From the NCBI RefSeq assembly GCF_001625305.1, contig NW_017802935.1, positions 1,374,352 to 1,438,351 on the forward strand: a stretch of 64,000 nt of DNA. The letters are read 5' to 3'. Positions 23,280-33,526 of the stretch are shown here, in pieces (the stretch's first letter is position 1; every line of letters starts with the position of its first letter). This DNA is from Branchiostoma belcheri (Eukaryota; Chordata; Leptocardii; Amphioxiformes; Branchiostomatidae). A program made the position numbers and the translations under genes. The notes below the pieces were generated by a model. It had not been told where the DNA came from. It saw only the letters and a list, made by a program, of their open reading frames with translations, and ran no database searches.

Positions 23280-24440
23280 GTTTCGAGCAATCTCATTAAT
23301 TATTCAATTCTTGAGCCTATCAAATATCCGACATAACTGTGTTTACGACTATGAGAAAACTGCGATATCACGAAAACGGGACCATGCGGCAGCAGTCGCT
23401 TTTAAGAGTGTCATTGATACGCCTTGACCCGTAACGTAGAACAATGACAGGCTTAGAGTACGTGAAATGTCACCTGCCAAACTCACACTTAAAACTTAAA
23501 CGCTGCTGCAAAGAACGCCAATCAACGTAACACCGCTTCTGTACATGGTGGAATCAAAATCTTTACCCTTAAATGAAACACCAGTGGGCACCGTTATAAC
23601 AAACTTGCTTTAAGGGCTCCTATATATCGGGGCTTACTTCGGTGCCTCGCTTACTTAATACAGTACTAAGCTATAAATCTTATGATTAGCCCTCGCCAAT
23701 GCAGAATCTACTCATAGGGTCTACCTCTATACATGCATACGGCAACATTCATCGTTCAGAAATTCTGCTAACGCTCTGTACCAGTACGCAGTTCATATGA
23801 TTATCTCTTAAATGGCCAACTTGTACTCACCACTCGGAAGATCTTGGCACGTCACCTTCCGACTTGCCGAACTTTTCCACTGCTGTAGTGGCCAGCGCGA
23901 TGCAGAGTCACGACCATCGTATCGAGGCAACCGTGTCAGAGTCACGAAAAACTCTGCAGGACGAACTGTAATGCATTCTCCGCCATTGTTGTGGAACACT
24001 TGAAGCTCCCTCACGACGCTATACTGTACATAGTGGCAGCAAACACGGGGACACTTGTTTGTGCCGTGTCATTGTGTACCACCGTCTTCCGGGGGTACCG
24101 GCCAAGTTTTCTTCGGGGTGGGGGGCACTGAAAAAAAGGGGCGTTCTTTCACATGGCGACTGCGACAAAGAGGTTTGCTATGCATGTAATAGCCCTGTTT
24201 AGATAGTATCCATGCACGGATATTATACACTGCGTGGCATAATGTTATCCTCGTATGGCACCCCCCTTGCATCTAATGGTATGACCCAATGACCTGTTGT
24301 AGTGGCTTTGCCGACGGTATGTAATGCTATGATAACAAGGAGGTCGGTTGTCATAGTCGATAATATCGTTAACGGTATATGCTGTGTATCAGACGATCGT
24401 CTAGTTAGCTAGGACGTGACGAAGAGCTTTAACCTCGCTG
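23280..24440. other. Divergent inter-arm region, no gene supported
   Basis: Part (about 23450-23960) is a diverged copy of the block upstream of MCT-B (4880-5300). No exon-like frames with splice sites are evident. Confidence 0.35.
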
Positions 24441-24454
24441 TAACTATTCTACCT

Positions 24455-24700
24455 TCGCCGTTTTAAGAGGGCCTGCAAGCCCTTTTTCGTAAGGCGTAAT
24501 CAGGCCGTTTTAGACTTCGTAATTCGTAGGAAGCCTCCGCAAAAATCAACGTAATTCGTAATTGGACATTAGCCGCACATCGTAAAGTCGTAATCAGCTC
24601 TGAGACTTTAACGTAATTCGTAATAGGCGGCGAAAATTTTGCGTAATTCGTAATCACTACCCCCCCCCCTTAAGGCCTTGCAGGCCCTCTTTTAAGGTCA
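24455..24700. mobile_element. Foldback element with internal cgtaattcgtaat repeats
   Basis: ttttaagagggcctgcaagcc at the left faces ggccttgcaggccctcttt at the right. Between them cgtaattcgta(at) recurs about four to five times at irregular spacing, followed by a run of ten C at about 24660. A run of 13-14 G lies shortly after the element near 24767. Confidence 0.7.
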
Positions 24701-24984
24701 AAGAAATGCAATCAGGTGTAACGTACGTATATGTGCCTCCGTCCGGTGCCATGTTACTGCTCAAATCGGGGGGGGGGGGGCGTTTTCGCGAGCTGTGAAT
24801 GAGAACGGCACTATCAAAGCCCCCATAGGATTGTTATAAAATATATTTAATCCAAATAAGTAAATCATCTTCGTTTCTGTTGGGGCATAAGGCCCGACAA
24901 GCTAGGGTAGGAACTATACCTAACGTTACCTATAATTCCCCAATGGGTAAATAATTTTTTTTCATTGAACGACATTAAAAAAAA

Positions 24985-25920
24985 ATACTAGAGTTCCCCG
25001 ATCTCATACCTTCGCCAAATGATCTTTTTAGACTGACAAATTATACATTTGTAGATTAGATTATTCCCCCCTGATTTAAGAAATAGGAACTTAATTTTCA
25101 TGAATTATATCATTTTATCATAATCTCAACCAAAAGACAGTCTTATATTAACAAACAATGCATTCTAGCATTTCATAATAAATTATGCAAATGAAGTCCT
25201 GATTTGAATAAATTATGTTCAATGATGTTCACCTCAATTTAACTTTCAAATACCACAAGTATGAAATTCCAGACAGTTATCATTACATAATTATAAACTT
25301 TTCTCATTAATTATGCAAATTAAGTCATTATTAACATAATCAATATCTTCCTGTGTTTTTCTCGTTGTCAATTACCAATGTCACAAGCTTCAATTGTCCT
25401 ATCATGGAATGCAGATGATTTATAGAATTTCCCCATAAATTATGCAAATTACATCCATATTTGCATAATTGTCACATAATTATATTAAGCATCACGTAAG
25501 CTACCTACATACCAAAAATCACGACGATCCGTCAACTGGTTCTTGAATTATCCCCTTTTGAATATTTTCAAGAATATATCCCTGCAGTTCCAGAGCAAGC
25601 CGCTAGGAGGCCTAAACTCCCGTCACTTCTTCCCCAGCACAAGAGCTACCTACCATCCAAATTTCATCACCATAGCATGTCTAGATCATGAGATATCAAA
25701 ACCGGAAGTTCAGCTGCAGTACCATAACAAGCTGCTAGGGGGTCCAAAATCTAATCATTTTGAGGTCTCATCAAGACCTACCCACCTACCAAGTATCAAG
25801 ACAATCCATCAAGACCTTCTCAAGTTATCGTGTTTACAGACAGACACACACACACACACACAAACACACACATACACGAACGCCCCTGAAAACATAACCT
25901 TCTTGGCGAAGGTAACAAGA
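24985..25920 (+). repeat. Dispersed element, AT-rich body with CA tail and terminal gaagg block
   Basis: It starts tagagttccccgatctcat then accttcgcc and ends ataaccttcttggcgaagg after an (AC)n run. Related copies are at 13935-14415 and, for the 3' end, 9760-9850. The body repeats attatgcaaat three times. No coding frame. Confidence 0.65.
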
Positions 25921-25944
25921 CACAGTGACTAGCGATTCACCCTC

Positions 25945-26222
25945 ACCGCTTAATCTCCAAGCAGATATTTGGCTGCAAAACAGAATCAAACTGCCCAGGA
26001 TTATCGTTGGCCAGACAGTTACCATCATGTTCGCTAATCTCCAAGCATTTGGATTTAATATTAGGGCACAAGAGCCAAAAATGTACCTTTTTTGTCAAAT
26101 TTCGTGTTATTTGGCCCCAAAATGGCAGAGATGAATCCATTTAAAGAAATGGCAGGAGAAGGAGGAGAAGAAACATGAGGGAACACAATATGTCTCACCA
26201 CTTTGTGGTGAAGCCATAAAAA
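25945..26222 (-). mobile_element. Copy of the 'ttcaccac' repeat family (minus strand)
   Basis: Read on the minus strand it begins ttatggcttcaccacaaagt and continues through a CT-rich ttcttctcctcc block, then tcctgccattt and aaatggattca. This matches the starts of the repeats at 37483 and 39039 on the plus strand. Confidence 0.7.
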
Positions 26223-26234
26223 AAAACCTTTGGT

Positions 26235-26761
26235 TTTACAAGGTAATCTCTATATAGACTAAAACTAGGTCTACTGCGCTTGCGCGGATTTCTGGCCTTT
26301 GACCGAGTTACCTACTGTACACCGGGAGATAGAATTCACCTTATACTTGAACCCTGGTCTGGCGTGCTACCATAAAGGTATGAATACGTAAAACAATATT
26401 TTCTGTTATTTATGAGGTGTTGTGTGTTGATTTAGACATCACGGTACAAAACAAGAGCTACAGATCGTTTTAAACCCTAGTAGAATCGACAGAAAACCCG
26501 TCAAGTTGCATGAGAAAATTTCAATGCAACTACGTGTTTATCACAAGTTCAGCTCATGAGCATTGAACTTTGAGACTTTGTAGTTTGTCCCATGCTACGC
26601 CCCCAGTAGCTAATAAATAGTGTTTTATTGTTGTCAAAGCGTTAACGTTGTAATGATGGCTTGAAGGCAGAAAGAAGGTAGCCAGGAAAATTAATTTGGT
26701 AGTCATTCATATTCAGATCGTTTTCTTTCCAAGTTCAACTTAGACCCCATGAAGAGAAACT
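26235..26761 (+). promoter_or_regulatory. MCT-E upstream region: TATA-like, NRF1-like and DR1-like motifs, leader-exon donor
   Basis: In order: ctatatag at about 26260, TGCGCTTGCGCG at 26275-26286, TGGCCTTTGACCG at 26293-26305, then the leader block ending AAG|GTATGA at 26377. The exon-1 acceptor caacttag is followed by accccatgaagagaaac and the start codon at 26762. The arrangement is the mirror of MCT-C. Confidence 0.55.
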
Positions 26762-29191
26762 ATGGCGAACCCAGAGAGCCGCCCTCAGCCTCCGGACGGC
26801 GGTTGGGGCTGGATGGTGGTTCTGGCCGGGTTCATTGTTTACGGCAGCACATTCGGAACTTTCCGCTCCCTCGGAGTCTTCTTCCTGACGTTCAGCCAGC
26901 AGTTTCAGGCCAGCTCCGCGGAGACGGCGTGGATAAGTTCCATCCTGATGAGCGTTACGCTTTTACTTTGTTAGTTCAACTTTTAACGATTTTCACTGCA
27001 TTTGCGTGTATAAAGATTACAATATCGTGCAAACAAATATCTTTATCAGTCTGTTTTTACGCCTTTTGTGAAACAATAATTTATAATGAAGGCGATACTT
27101 GAGTTACAGTTTAGTATCAACGACGAGAGGTCTTTTTTTATTTCAGTTTACACCAAAAGGACCTAAGATAATTATTTCATGGAATACTTTTACGTTCTAC
27201 TGTTGGGCACGGGTCTTCCGAACAGAATGCGTGTTCCATTTTGGGTCACCAGCGGTCATTCGAACAGAACGCGTGTTCTATTTTTGGTAACCGGTGGTAA
27301 TTCGAACAGAACGCGTGTTCTATTTTGAGTCACTGTAACTCACGTGGTTAATTGGTTTCTTGGGGACTTGTATGGGGTATTGTTGGGTCCGCTGTTTCCG
27401 CGTATGTCCAACACGTGCCTGCTTTTTCTCCGTAGCTCCGGTTGGCACTGCCTTGGCGAACACCATAGGCTTCCGCCCGACCATCATGTTAGGAGGGGTG
27501 CTCTCAGCAGCCGGCTACATCATCAGCCGTTTTGCGGCCCGCATGTTTCACTTGTACTTGGGACTAGGATGTCTCTCAGGTCAGTCTAGGTTATTTCTGA
27601 AACTTCCTAGTGAGGTAACTGTTCAACCTTTAACGTAAATGAATTCGGTGCCATGTGTGTATTTTGGTACTTGAACTTCAGCCTGAATTGAATATCATAA
27701 AAAGTTCATTCGACTAACTAATCAGTAACACGTGTGAAATACATGTGGAGGCCTGAAGTACAATGTACATCCAAATTATGGCCACCGCATATGACCATAC
27801 ATGATACAGTGACAGATACAATGATAACAAGACTTGTTTTGTTCCAAACAGGCCTTGGATATGCGCTTTCTAATAGTTCTGCTTTGGCAATTGTCGGGCA
27901 GTATTTCACCAAAAGACGAGCCATGGCCAACAGCCTGACCGCGGTAGGAGTTAGCGTCGCCTCCATGTCATTTCCGCCACTTTTCCAGTATCTGATGGAC
28001 GAGTTCGGTTGGAAGGGCGCCCTGCTTATTATAGCCGGCATGATGCTGAATATGGTTGTAGCCGGAGCCTTGATCAGACCTCTCGAAGCTTACAGAGACA
28101 GAAAGGTCGAAAATGGTCCTAGCTATAGAGACAGCAGAATGAATGACTCAGACACAGTCTTGGAACCTGGCACTGCAAAGAAGTGTTCGTCAGCTGCGAC
28201 AAATTTTCTATAAACGTTTTGGGCACAGATGGACTTGAAGCTGATTTTGATACCTTCCGTGGCCCTGTTCTTGTCGTCCTTGTTCTTGATGCAGTTCTCC
28301 ATCTTTACGTCGTTGCTCTACATCGTCCCTCGCGCCAAGCAGCTTCAGATCGAGGACTACGCGGCGGCGTCCCTCCTCTCAGTAAGTTCAATCGCAGACA
28401 TGGTCAGTCGGTTAGCAGTCGGGGCCATCCCGGACAACTCACGGTTCAGCCGGTTTGACCAGTACGGACTGAGTCTGTGCCTGTTGGGCATCACCAACCT
28501 CCTGTCTCCCCTCGCCAAGACGTACCCGGCGCTCGTGGCGTACGCTATCGCACACGGGGCGTTCTACGGCGCTTTTTCTCCGACGTTATTGACTTGTGTG
28601 GCCGAACTGGTCGGCCCGAAGCGTCTTCCCAGTGCAATTGGAATTACGATGTCGATACTTGGGTTTGCATCGCTGGCTGGGCCACCGTTTGCAGGTTTGT
28701 GTAGAGGAATGTGACTCCGAACGTCATTAAAGCTTTATGAAGCAGTAGAAACCTAGAAACAGTCCTTGCAGACTTTCATACCTCTGGTAAACGTGTAACA
28801 GCAAAATCCCCATATCATCGCCAGTTGCCCATGGTCATAACAGAGATCGGAGAGAAAGGAAAAGACGAGTTTCTACTTTCTAGCCTCTCGTGGTTCTTGA
28901 GAAACTGTCAGAACAACATAAGTCATTTGTTTTCGTTGCAGCACAAGTATTACCAAATAATTCTAAACTCCTTATGTTTGTCTAGGCTGGCTGTTCGACG
29001 AGACCCAAAGTTACGACGCCACGTTCCTCCAAGCCGGCGCCGGTTTCCTGCTGGCCGGGCTCTTACCGTTCCTCCTGCGGCTCAGGAAGAAACGGCCGGC
29101 GGACACGACGGAGGAGCCGGCGGACTCGCCACAAACAGTGAAGGGGGAGAATGAGACTTTATTGGCACCTGAACGTGAAACTGCCGTGTGA
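26762..29191 (+). pseudogene. MCT-E: SLC16-type transporter with an in-frame stop in exon 3
   Basis: Exons 26762-26969, 27436-27579, 27852-28694 and 28986-29191 keep correct splice sites and phase, and without the stop would give 466 residues. In exon 3, codon 238 is TAA at 28211-28213, where MCT-F has AAA in the same context (ttttctaNaaacg). Translation would end after 237 residues, at the loop before helix 7, losing the second half of the transporter, including the Asp/Arg pair in helix 8. Everything else, both signatures and the C-terminal tail included, is intact, so the lesion is recent or is a base-call error. Upstream signals are also intact, so a truncated half-transporter or readthrough product is possible. 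Confidence 0.85.
27215..27336. repeat. 42-bp minisatellite in intron 1 of MCT-E, about 3 copies
   Basis: Diverged units around ttcgaacagaacgcgtgttc. Same family as in the other copies. Confidence 0.9.
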
Positions 29192-29194
29192 TCA

Positions 29195-29760
29195 TTGTTG
29201 CAATTTATCAGTGAAATGTAGTGGGTTATTTAGCTACATATTATCCCTCGAAGCGCTACTTACATAACATTATGTCGACGACAAATATTTGTCACCATAC
29301 TTCAAATAATAACTAGATAACATAATTGGTTCTTGCAATATCTATTTGCTATGCATCTACAGGAATAGCTGGCAAATGTAAATACTTTGGTGTGTTGTTT
29401 CTTATCTGTTTGCATTTAAGTATAACTATTATGTGTAACGCAACGAGAAGGCGTTTTCTTTCTTTTCGTCGTTTTTCTACTTTGCTCTCTCATGGGAGGA
29501 AGAATGAAGGAAATGAAGAACTGAAAAATACAAACGACGTGGCGTAAGATAATTATGTCGACCAGCAGTAAGATATACAAACTATGCCCGAATCATGGTT
29601 ACGTGATAATAAATAAAGACAGTTTTTTTAAGTCCAAAAGGGAACAAAAATTGGACAAGTCAAGACAAGAATGGTGCAATTTTGCTCATAATAAAAAAAA
29701 TACAAGCAGTTGTTGCAGTATTGCCCAGGTCCATGCACAACGTTAGTTTGATGTGGAAGG
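29195..29760. other. MCT-E 3' flank, no gene
   Basis: Homologous in part to the MCT-B and MCT-D 3' flanks (words such as aataactagat and tgcatctacaggaatagct). No coding signal. Confidence 0.45.
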
Positions 29761-29769
29761 CGTCACTGT

Positions 29770-30200
29770 AGCATGTTTACCATACTGCCAGGCAGGCACT
29801 CATGATCCGGGAGGCCACTAAGATCAATAAGCCATGATGATTACAGCCACCTGCGAGCAGACAAACCTGGGGTCATTCCAGGCCAGCAACCGTAGATTAC
29901 ACTGGGGATCAGAGTTCACTCCGTACCTGAACCCTGGCCTGGCGTGCTGCCCTCAAGGTATGAATACGTTCAACTACGGCAATATTCATTTTTACGGCAA
30001 TATTGTCCGTTATCAATGAGGTGTTATCTGTTGCTTTAGACATCGCAGTACAAAACAAGAGCTACAGATCGTTTTAAACCCTGGAAACAGAAAACCCGCC
30101 AAGTTGATAAAATGTCAGTGCAACTACGTGTTTATCACCAGTTCAGCTCATGAGAATTGACCGTTGAGACTTTGTGTGGTTTGTCCCATGTTGACAATTA
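29770..30200 (+). promoter_or_regulatory. MCT-F upstream region and leader-exon donor
   Basis: The leader block ends CTCAAG|GTATGA at 29957. The position of the IR1-type motif reads ggggtcattccaggcc at about 29870, so the second half site is lost relative to MCT-A and MCT-B. The leader intron then runs to 33527 because of the 3.1-kb insertion that follows. Confidence 0.5.
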
Positions 30201-33200
30201 TCACAGGGGAGATTGGAATCCAGGGGGATCCGGAATCCTCCTAGGGGAGATAGGAATTCCAGTCTCCCCTAGGAGGGATTGGAATCCCTATCACCCCTAG
30301 GAGAATCTGGAATCCTCCTAGGGGTGATAGGGATTCCGATCTCCCCTAGGGGAGACTGGAATTCAAGTTTTTCTTCTACAAAACTTGGATCTGAATATCT
30401 GAAGTCCAATCTCTTCTAGGATGATTCCAGATTCTCCTAGGGGAAATAGGAATTCCAATTTGTCCTAGGAAAAGTGGGAATTCTTACAGGACAACGTCCA
30501 ATTTTGAAAGGAGAAATTCTGATTGCATCAAAATGCTTGGGAAAATAGACTCAGTTATTTCACACCTAAACTTTCATTCAATTTCAGCATAGGTACTAAT
30601 AAGTGAATATGTAAATCAGACTCAGGCCATTGTGAGATAGTGACTCAAAAACCAGTTTTTCCAGTTTTGTTATTTTCACATTATTTTGCCAATTGGAAAT
30701 AGATTGGGGTCTAAGTTAGGAAAGATTGCAATTATTGAATTAGAACTTGCAAATTATGCCAGGACAAAACTTGACTCCAATCTAGTAATTCACCTACCTG
30801 AAATGAAATGAAATGATCTTTATTGCATATCCTTGCCCAGACGGGCTAAATGCATACATGCTTTGTCACAGTATAAAATACATGTGGTGCATACATACAT
30901 AATGTATGTTTGAGTTCTATACTAGGATTCTAAGTACTACATAATTCTTAAAGTTACTGTTTGTCTATTTTTTGGTTCTGGTTTCTTCTCTCTTCTTGAA
31001 ACACTTATTGATATAATCACACACTTTTTCTACAATGTGTTCATTTCTGCTTGACATAAGATGTATAAATCTATTTTGCTTGGACAGTTTCTTATATTTC
31101 TTGTCTAAATCTAGTACATTAAATAACACCTTACGTTCATTTTCATATAAACTACAATCAAGTAAAAAGTGCGACTCGTTTTCTACATATAGATGATCAC
31201 AGAATTCGCACGTCCTATCGTTCAGAGGGGTACGGTTGTGCCTACCGGATTCTATATGTAAGGGATGGTCACTTATACGAAGTTTGCACATGGTTTTTCG
31301 ATGTTCGAAGTTTGTAATGTTTAAATATGTTTCTCTTTCATAGTTCAGTTTAAATGTTTTGTATGTTCTTAATTTGTTGCCTTGGTTTTCTCTTCGTCCT
31401 TCTGCTTGTAGTTCTGAGTAGAACTTTTGGATGTGGATATCTTTCAATCTCTGTTTTAGTTCTTTTAGATGGGAGGGTGTGTTTAAGTGACCGTTTAAAT
31501 ACAGGTAGGCAAAACCGGACTCCTCTAACAGTTTCTTTACATCAGATAACCAGCAGGGTATATTTCGGCGAACTAGCTCTTGTTGTACTGTATAGGCTTC
31601 ATATTGTAAACTACTTGGGAGCACTTCGTTAACTAGTCTAAAATAGTAATTGTACATTCGGCAATGGGCCTCTATCTGTAAGGGGAAACGTCCTAGTTCC
31701 GCTCTACATGCGAAGTTACTGGCGTTCCTACGGACACCAAGAATGTATTTACAAAATTTCAGATGTACAGTTTCTAATGGCGATTTGTCGTTCAAACTGT
31801 TACTGCCCCAAACTTCGGAGCCATACAGTAATATCGGTACAACACATGTGTCAAACAGTTTACAGTGTAATGATACAGAGGATCTGGTTTCTCCGAGAGT
31901 ACTTCTGATGTTAAACATTGCTCTTAGGGCCCTCTTTTGTAAATTTTTCATGGCAGTGCTAAATGTACATCCTGCTGTAAACACAACTCCTAGGTAGCAG
32001 TATGATTGAACTATCTCTATCTCTTTATCATCTAGTGAGAAACGAAGGTTAGAAAATAAGAGGCCTCTTTTGTTGAATATCATTACTTTAGTTTTTGCCA
32101 GGTTGATAGTTAACTTCCATTGTTTGCAGTACCGTCCAAGGGTGTTTATTGCTTTCTGTAATCCCTGCTCACTTTCCGATAATAAGACGATATCATCGGC
32201 ATAAAAGAGGCTAGTAACTTTGGAATGTTCTAGTAGGGGTGCGTCTAGGTTTTCTGCGTTGAGTTTATCTATGAGATTACTGATGTATAGGTTGAATAGG
32301 GTTGGGCTTAAAACACATCCTTGGCGAACACCAATTTCAACGGGAAAACTTTCAGTTAGGCCTTCTTTAGTTTTAACACTGGCCTCAGATTGGTTGTATA
32401 GGTTTTTAATTACATCGAAAAATTTGCCTGACATGTCATTGGAAAGAAGCTTGAATAAAAGTCCCTCGTGCCAAATGGAGTCAAAAGCTTTTGACAGGTC
32501 GACAAAACATGCGAATAATCGTTTTCCCGACTGTGTGTATTTGGAGATAAGGGTTTTTAATATGAAGATGTTATCTGCTGTCCTATAGTTTTTTCGGAAT
32601 CCGGTTTGGTTTGGTTTTGTGATTTCTTTTCCTTCGAGGAAGGTTGAAAGTCTTTTGTTTAAAATCGAGGAGAAAAGTTTTCCTAAGCAGCTGGAAATGG
32701 CTATTCCACGATAATTGTTTGGGTCGTCTTTTCGCCCTGTTTTGAAGATGGGGACGATGTAACTTCTCGACCACATTTTGGGGAAAATTCCTGATGAGAA
32801 GGTACTATTAAAAAGTCTTAAGAGAGGGGTTAATAGGATATGTTTTCCTGCTTTCAGCATTTCATTGGTGACCATGTCATCCCCGCTGGCTTTTTTGTTT
32901 TTGAGGGCGTGAATTGCATCTTTAATTTCAGAGGCAGTGATTGGTTGGTCCAAGGGTCCTGGACTTGGCTTATATTTTTGGAGTGCCTGAAGTTTGCGCA
33001 AAATTTCAATTTCAAAGTTATGATCAAAGTTTTCTTGTTTTAATCTGGATTTGCTGTGAATGTTTTTGAAGTGCTCGACCCAGGTGTCGGCTGGTAGATC
33101 TTCCTGTGATACTGGTTCATATATAATAGTAACAGGCTTGCGTATGCTGAAATTGATTGAAAGTATAGGTGTGAAATGATTCAATCTATGAGTTCTAGTA

Positions 33201-33317
33201 TTTCTACTACTGGATTGGGATCTAGTATCAGGATTCCAATCTGTCCTAGGAGAGATAGGAATTCCAATCTCCCCTAGGGGGATTCCGGATCCCCCTGGAC
33301 TCCAATCTACCCTGTGA
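30201..33317. mobile_element. CCTAGG-rich element with about 87-bp terminal inverted repeats, carrying a nested LINE
   Basis: The left end 30201 (TCACAGGGGAGATTGGAATC then cagggggatccggaatcc) is complementary, with about ten mismatches over 87 bp, to the right end finishing at 33317. Sub-repeats of cctaggggaga/tggaattcc fill 30201-30480. MCT-G and the other copies show the unoccupied site (gtcccatg joined to taaacaagc), so this is an insertion into the MCT-F leader intron. The left non-LINE part is about 600 bp and the right about 180 bp. No transposase frame of its own is seen. Confidence 0.75.
30799..33140 (-). mobile_element. 5'-truncated LINE with reverse-transcriptase frame
   Basis: One open frame runs from 33334 to 30965 (789 codons), but its first 35 or so codons are read from the host element's inverted repeat. 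The LINE part encodes a non-LTR reverse transcriptase. It has KASGDDMVTNEML, the palm motif FVDLSKAFDSI, GVRQGCVLSPTLF, the catalytic YADD (32203-32192) and a C-terminal cysteine/histidine knuckle (CEFCDHLYVENESHFLLDC). The apurinic endonuclease domain is missing, as expected from 5' truncation. The 3' end is a short (TTTCA)n-type tail at about 30800-30817 on the plus-strand map. The RT frame is undamaged over more than 700 codons, so the insertion is young. The clade is not certain; CR1/L2- or Jockey-like are candidates. Confidence 0.85.
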
Positions 33318-33526
33318 CATAAACAAGCTGACAAAGGCGCTCGCCCTTGCTACGCCCCCAGAAGCTAATCAATGGTGTTTTATTGTTAAGCCAAAGCGTT
33401 AACGTTGACATGATGGCTTGAAGGCAGAAAGAGGGTAGCCAGGAAAATTAATTTCTCCTCCTCCGAGGGAGACTCGTGTCGTTTTCTTTCCAAGTTCAAG
33501 TTAGCCCCCCCCCCTGAAGAGAAACC

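Noticed and set aside
30965..33334. Host gene of 789 codons
   Set aside because: The protein is a reverse transcriptase with YADD and a C-terminal knuckle, and the first 35 or so codons come from the outer element's inverted repeat.
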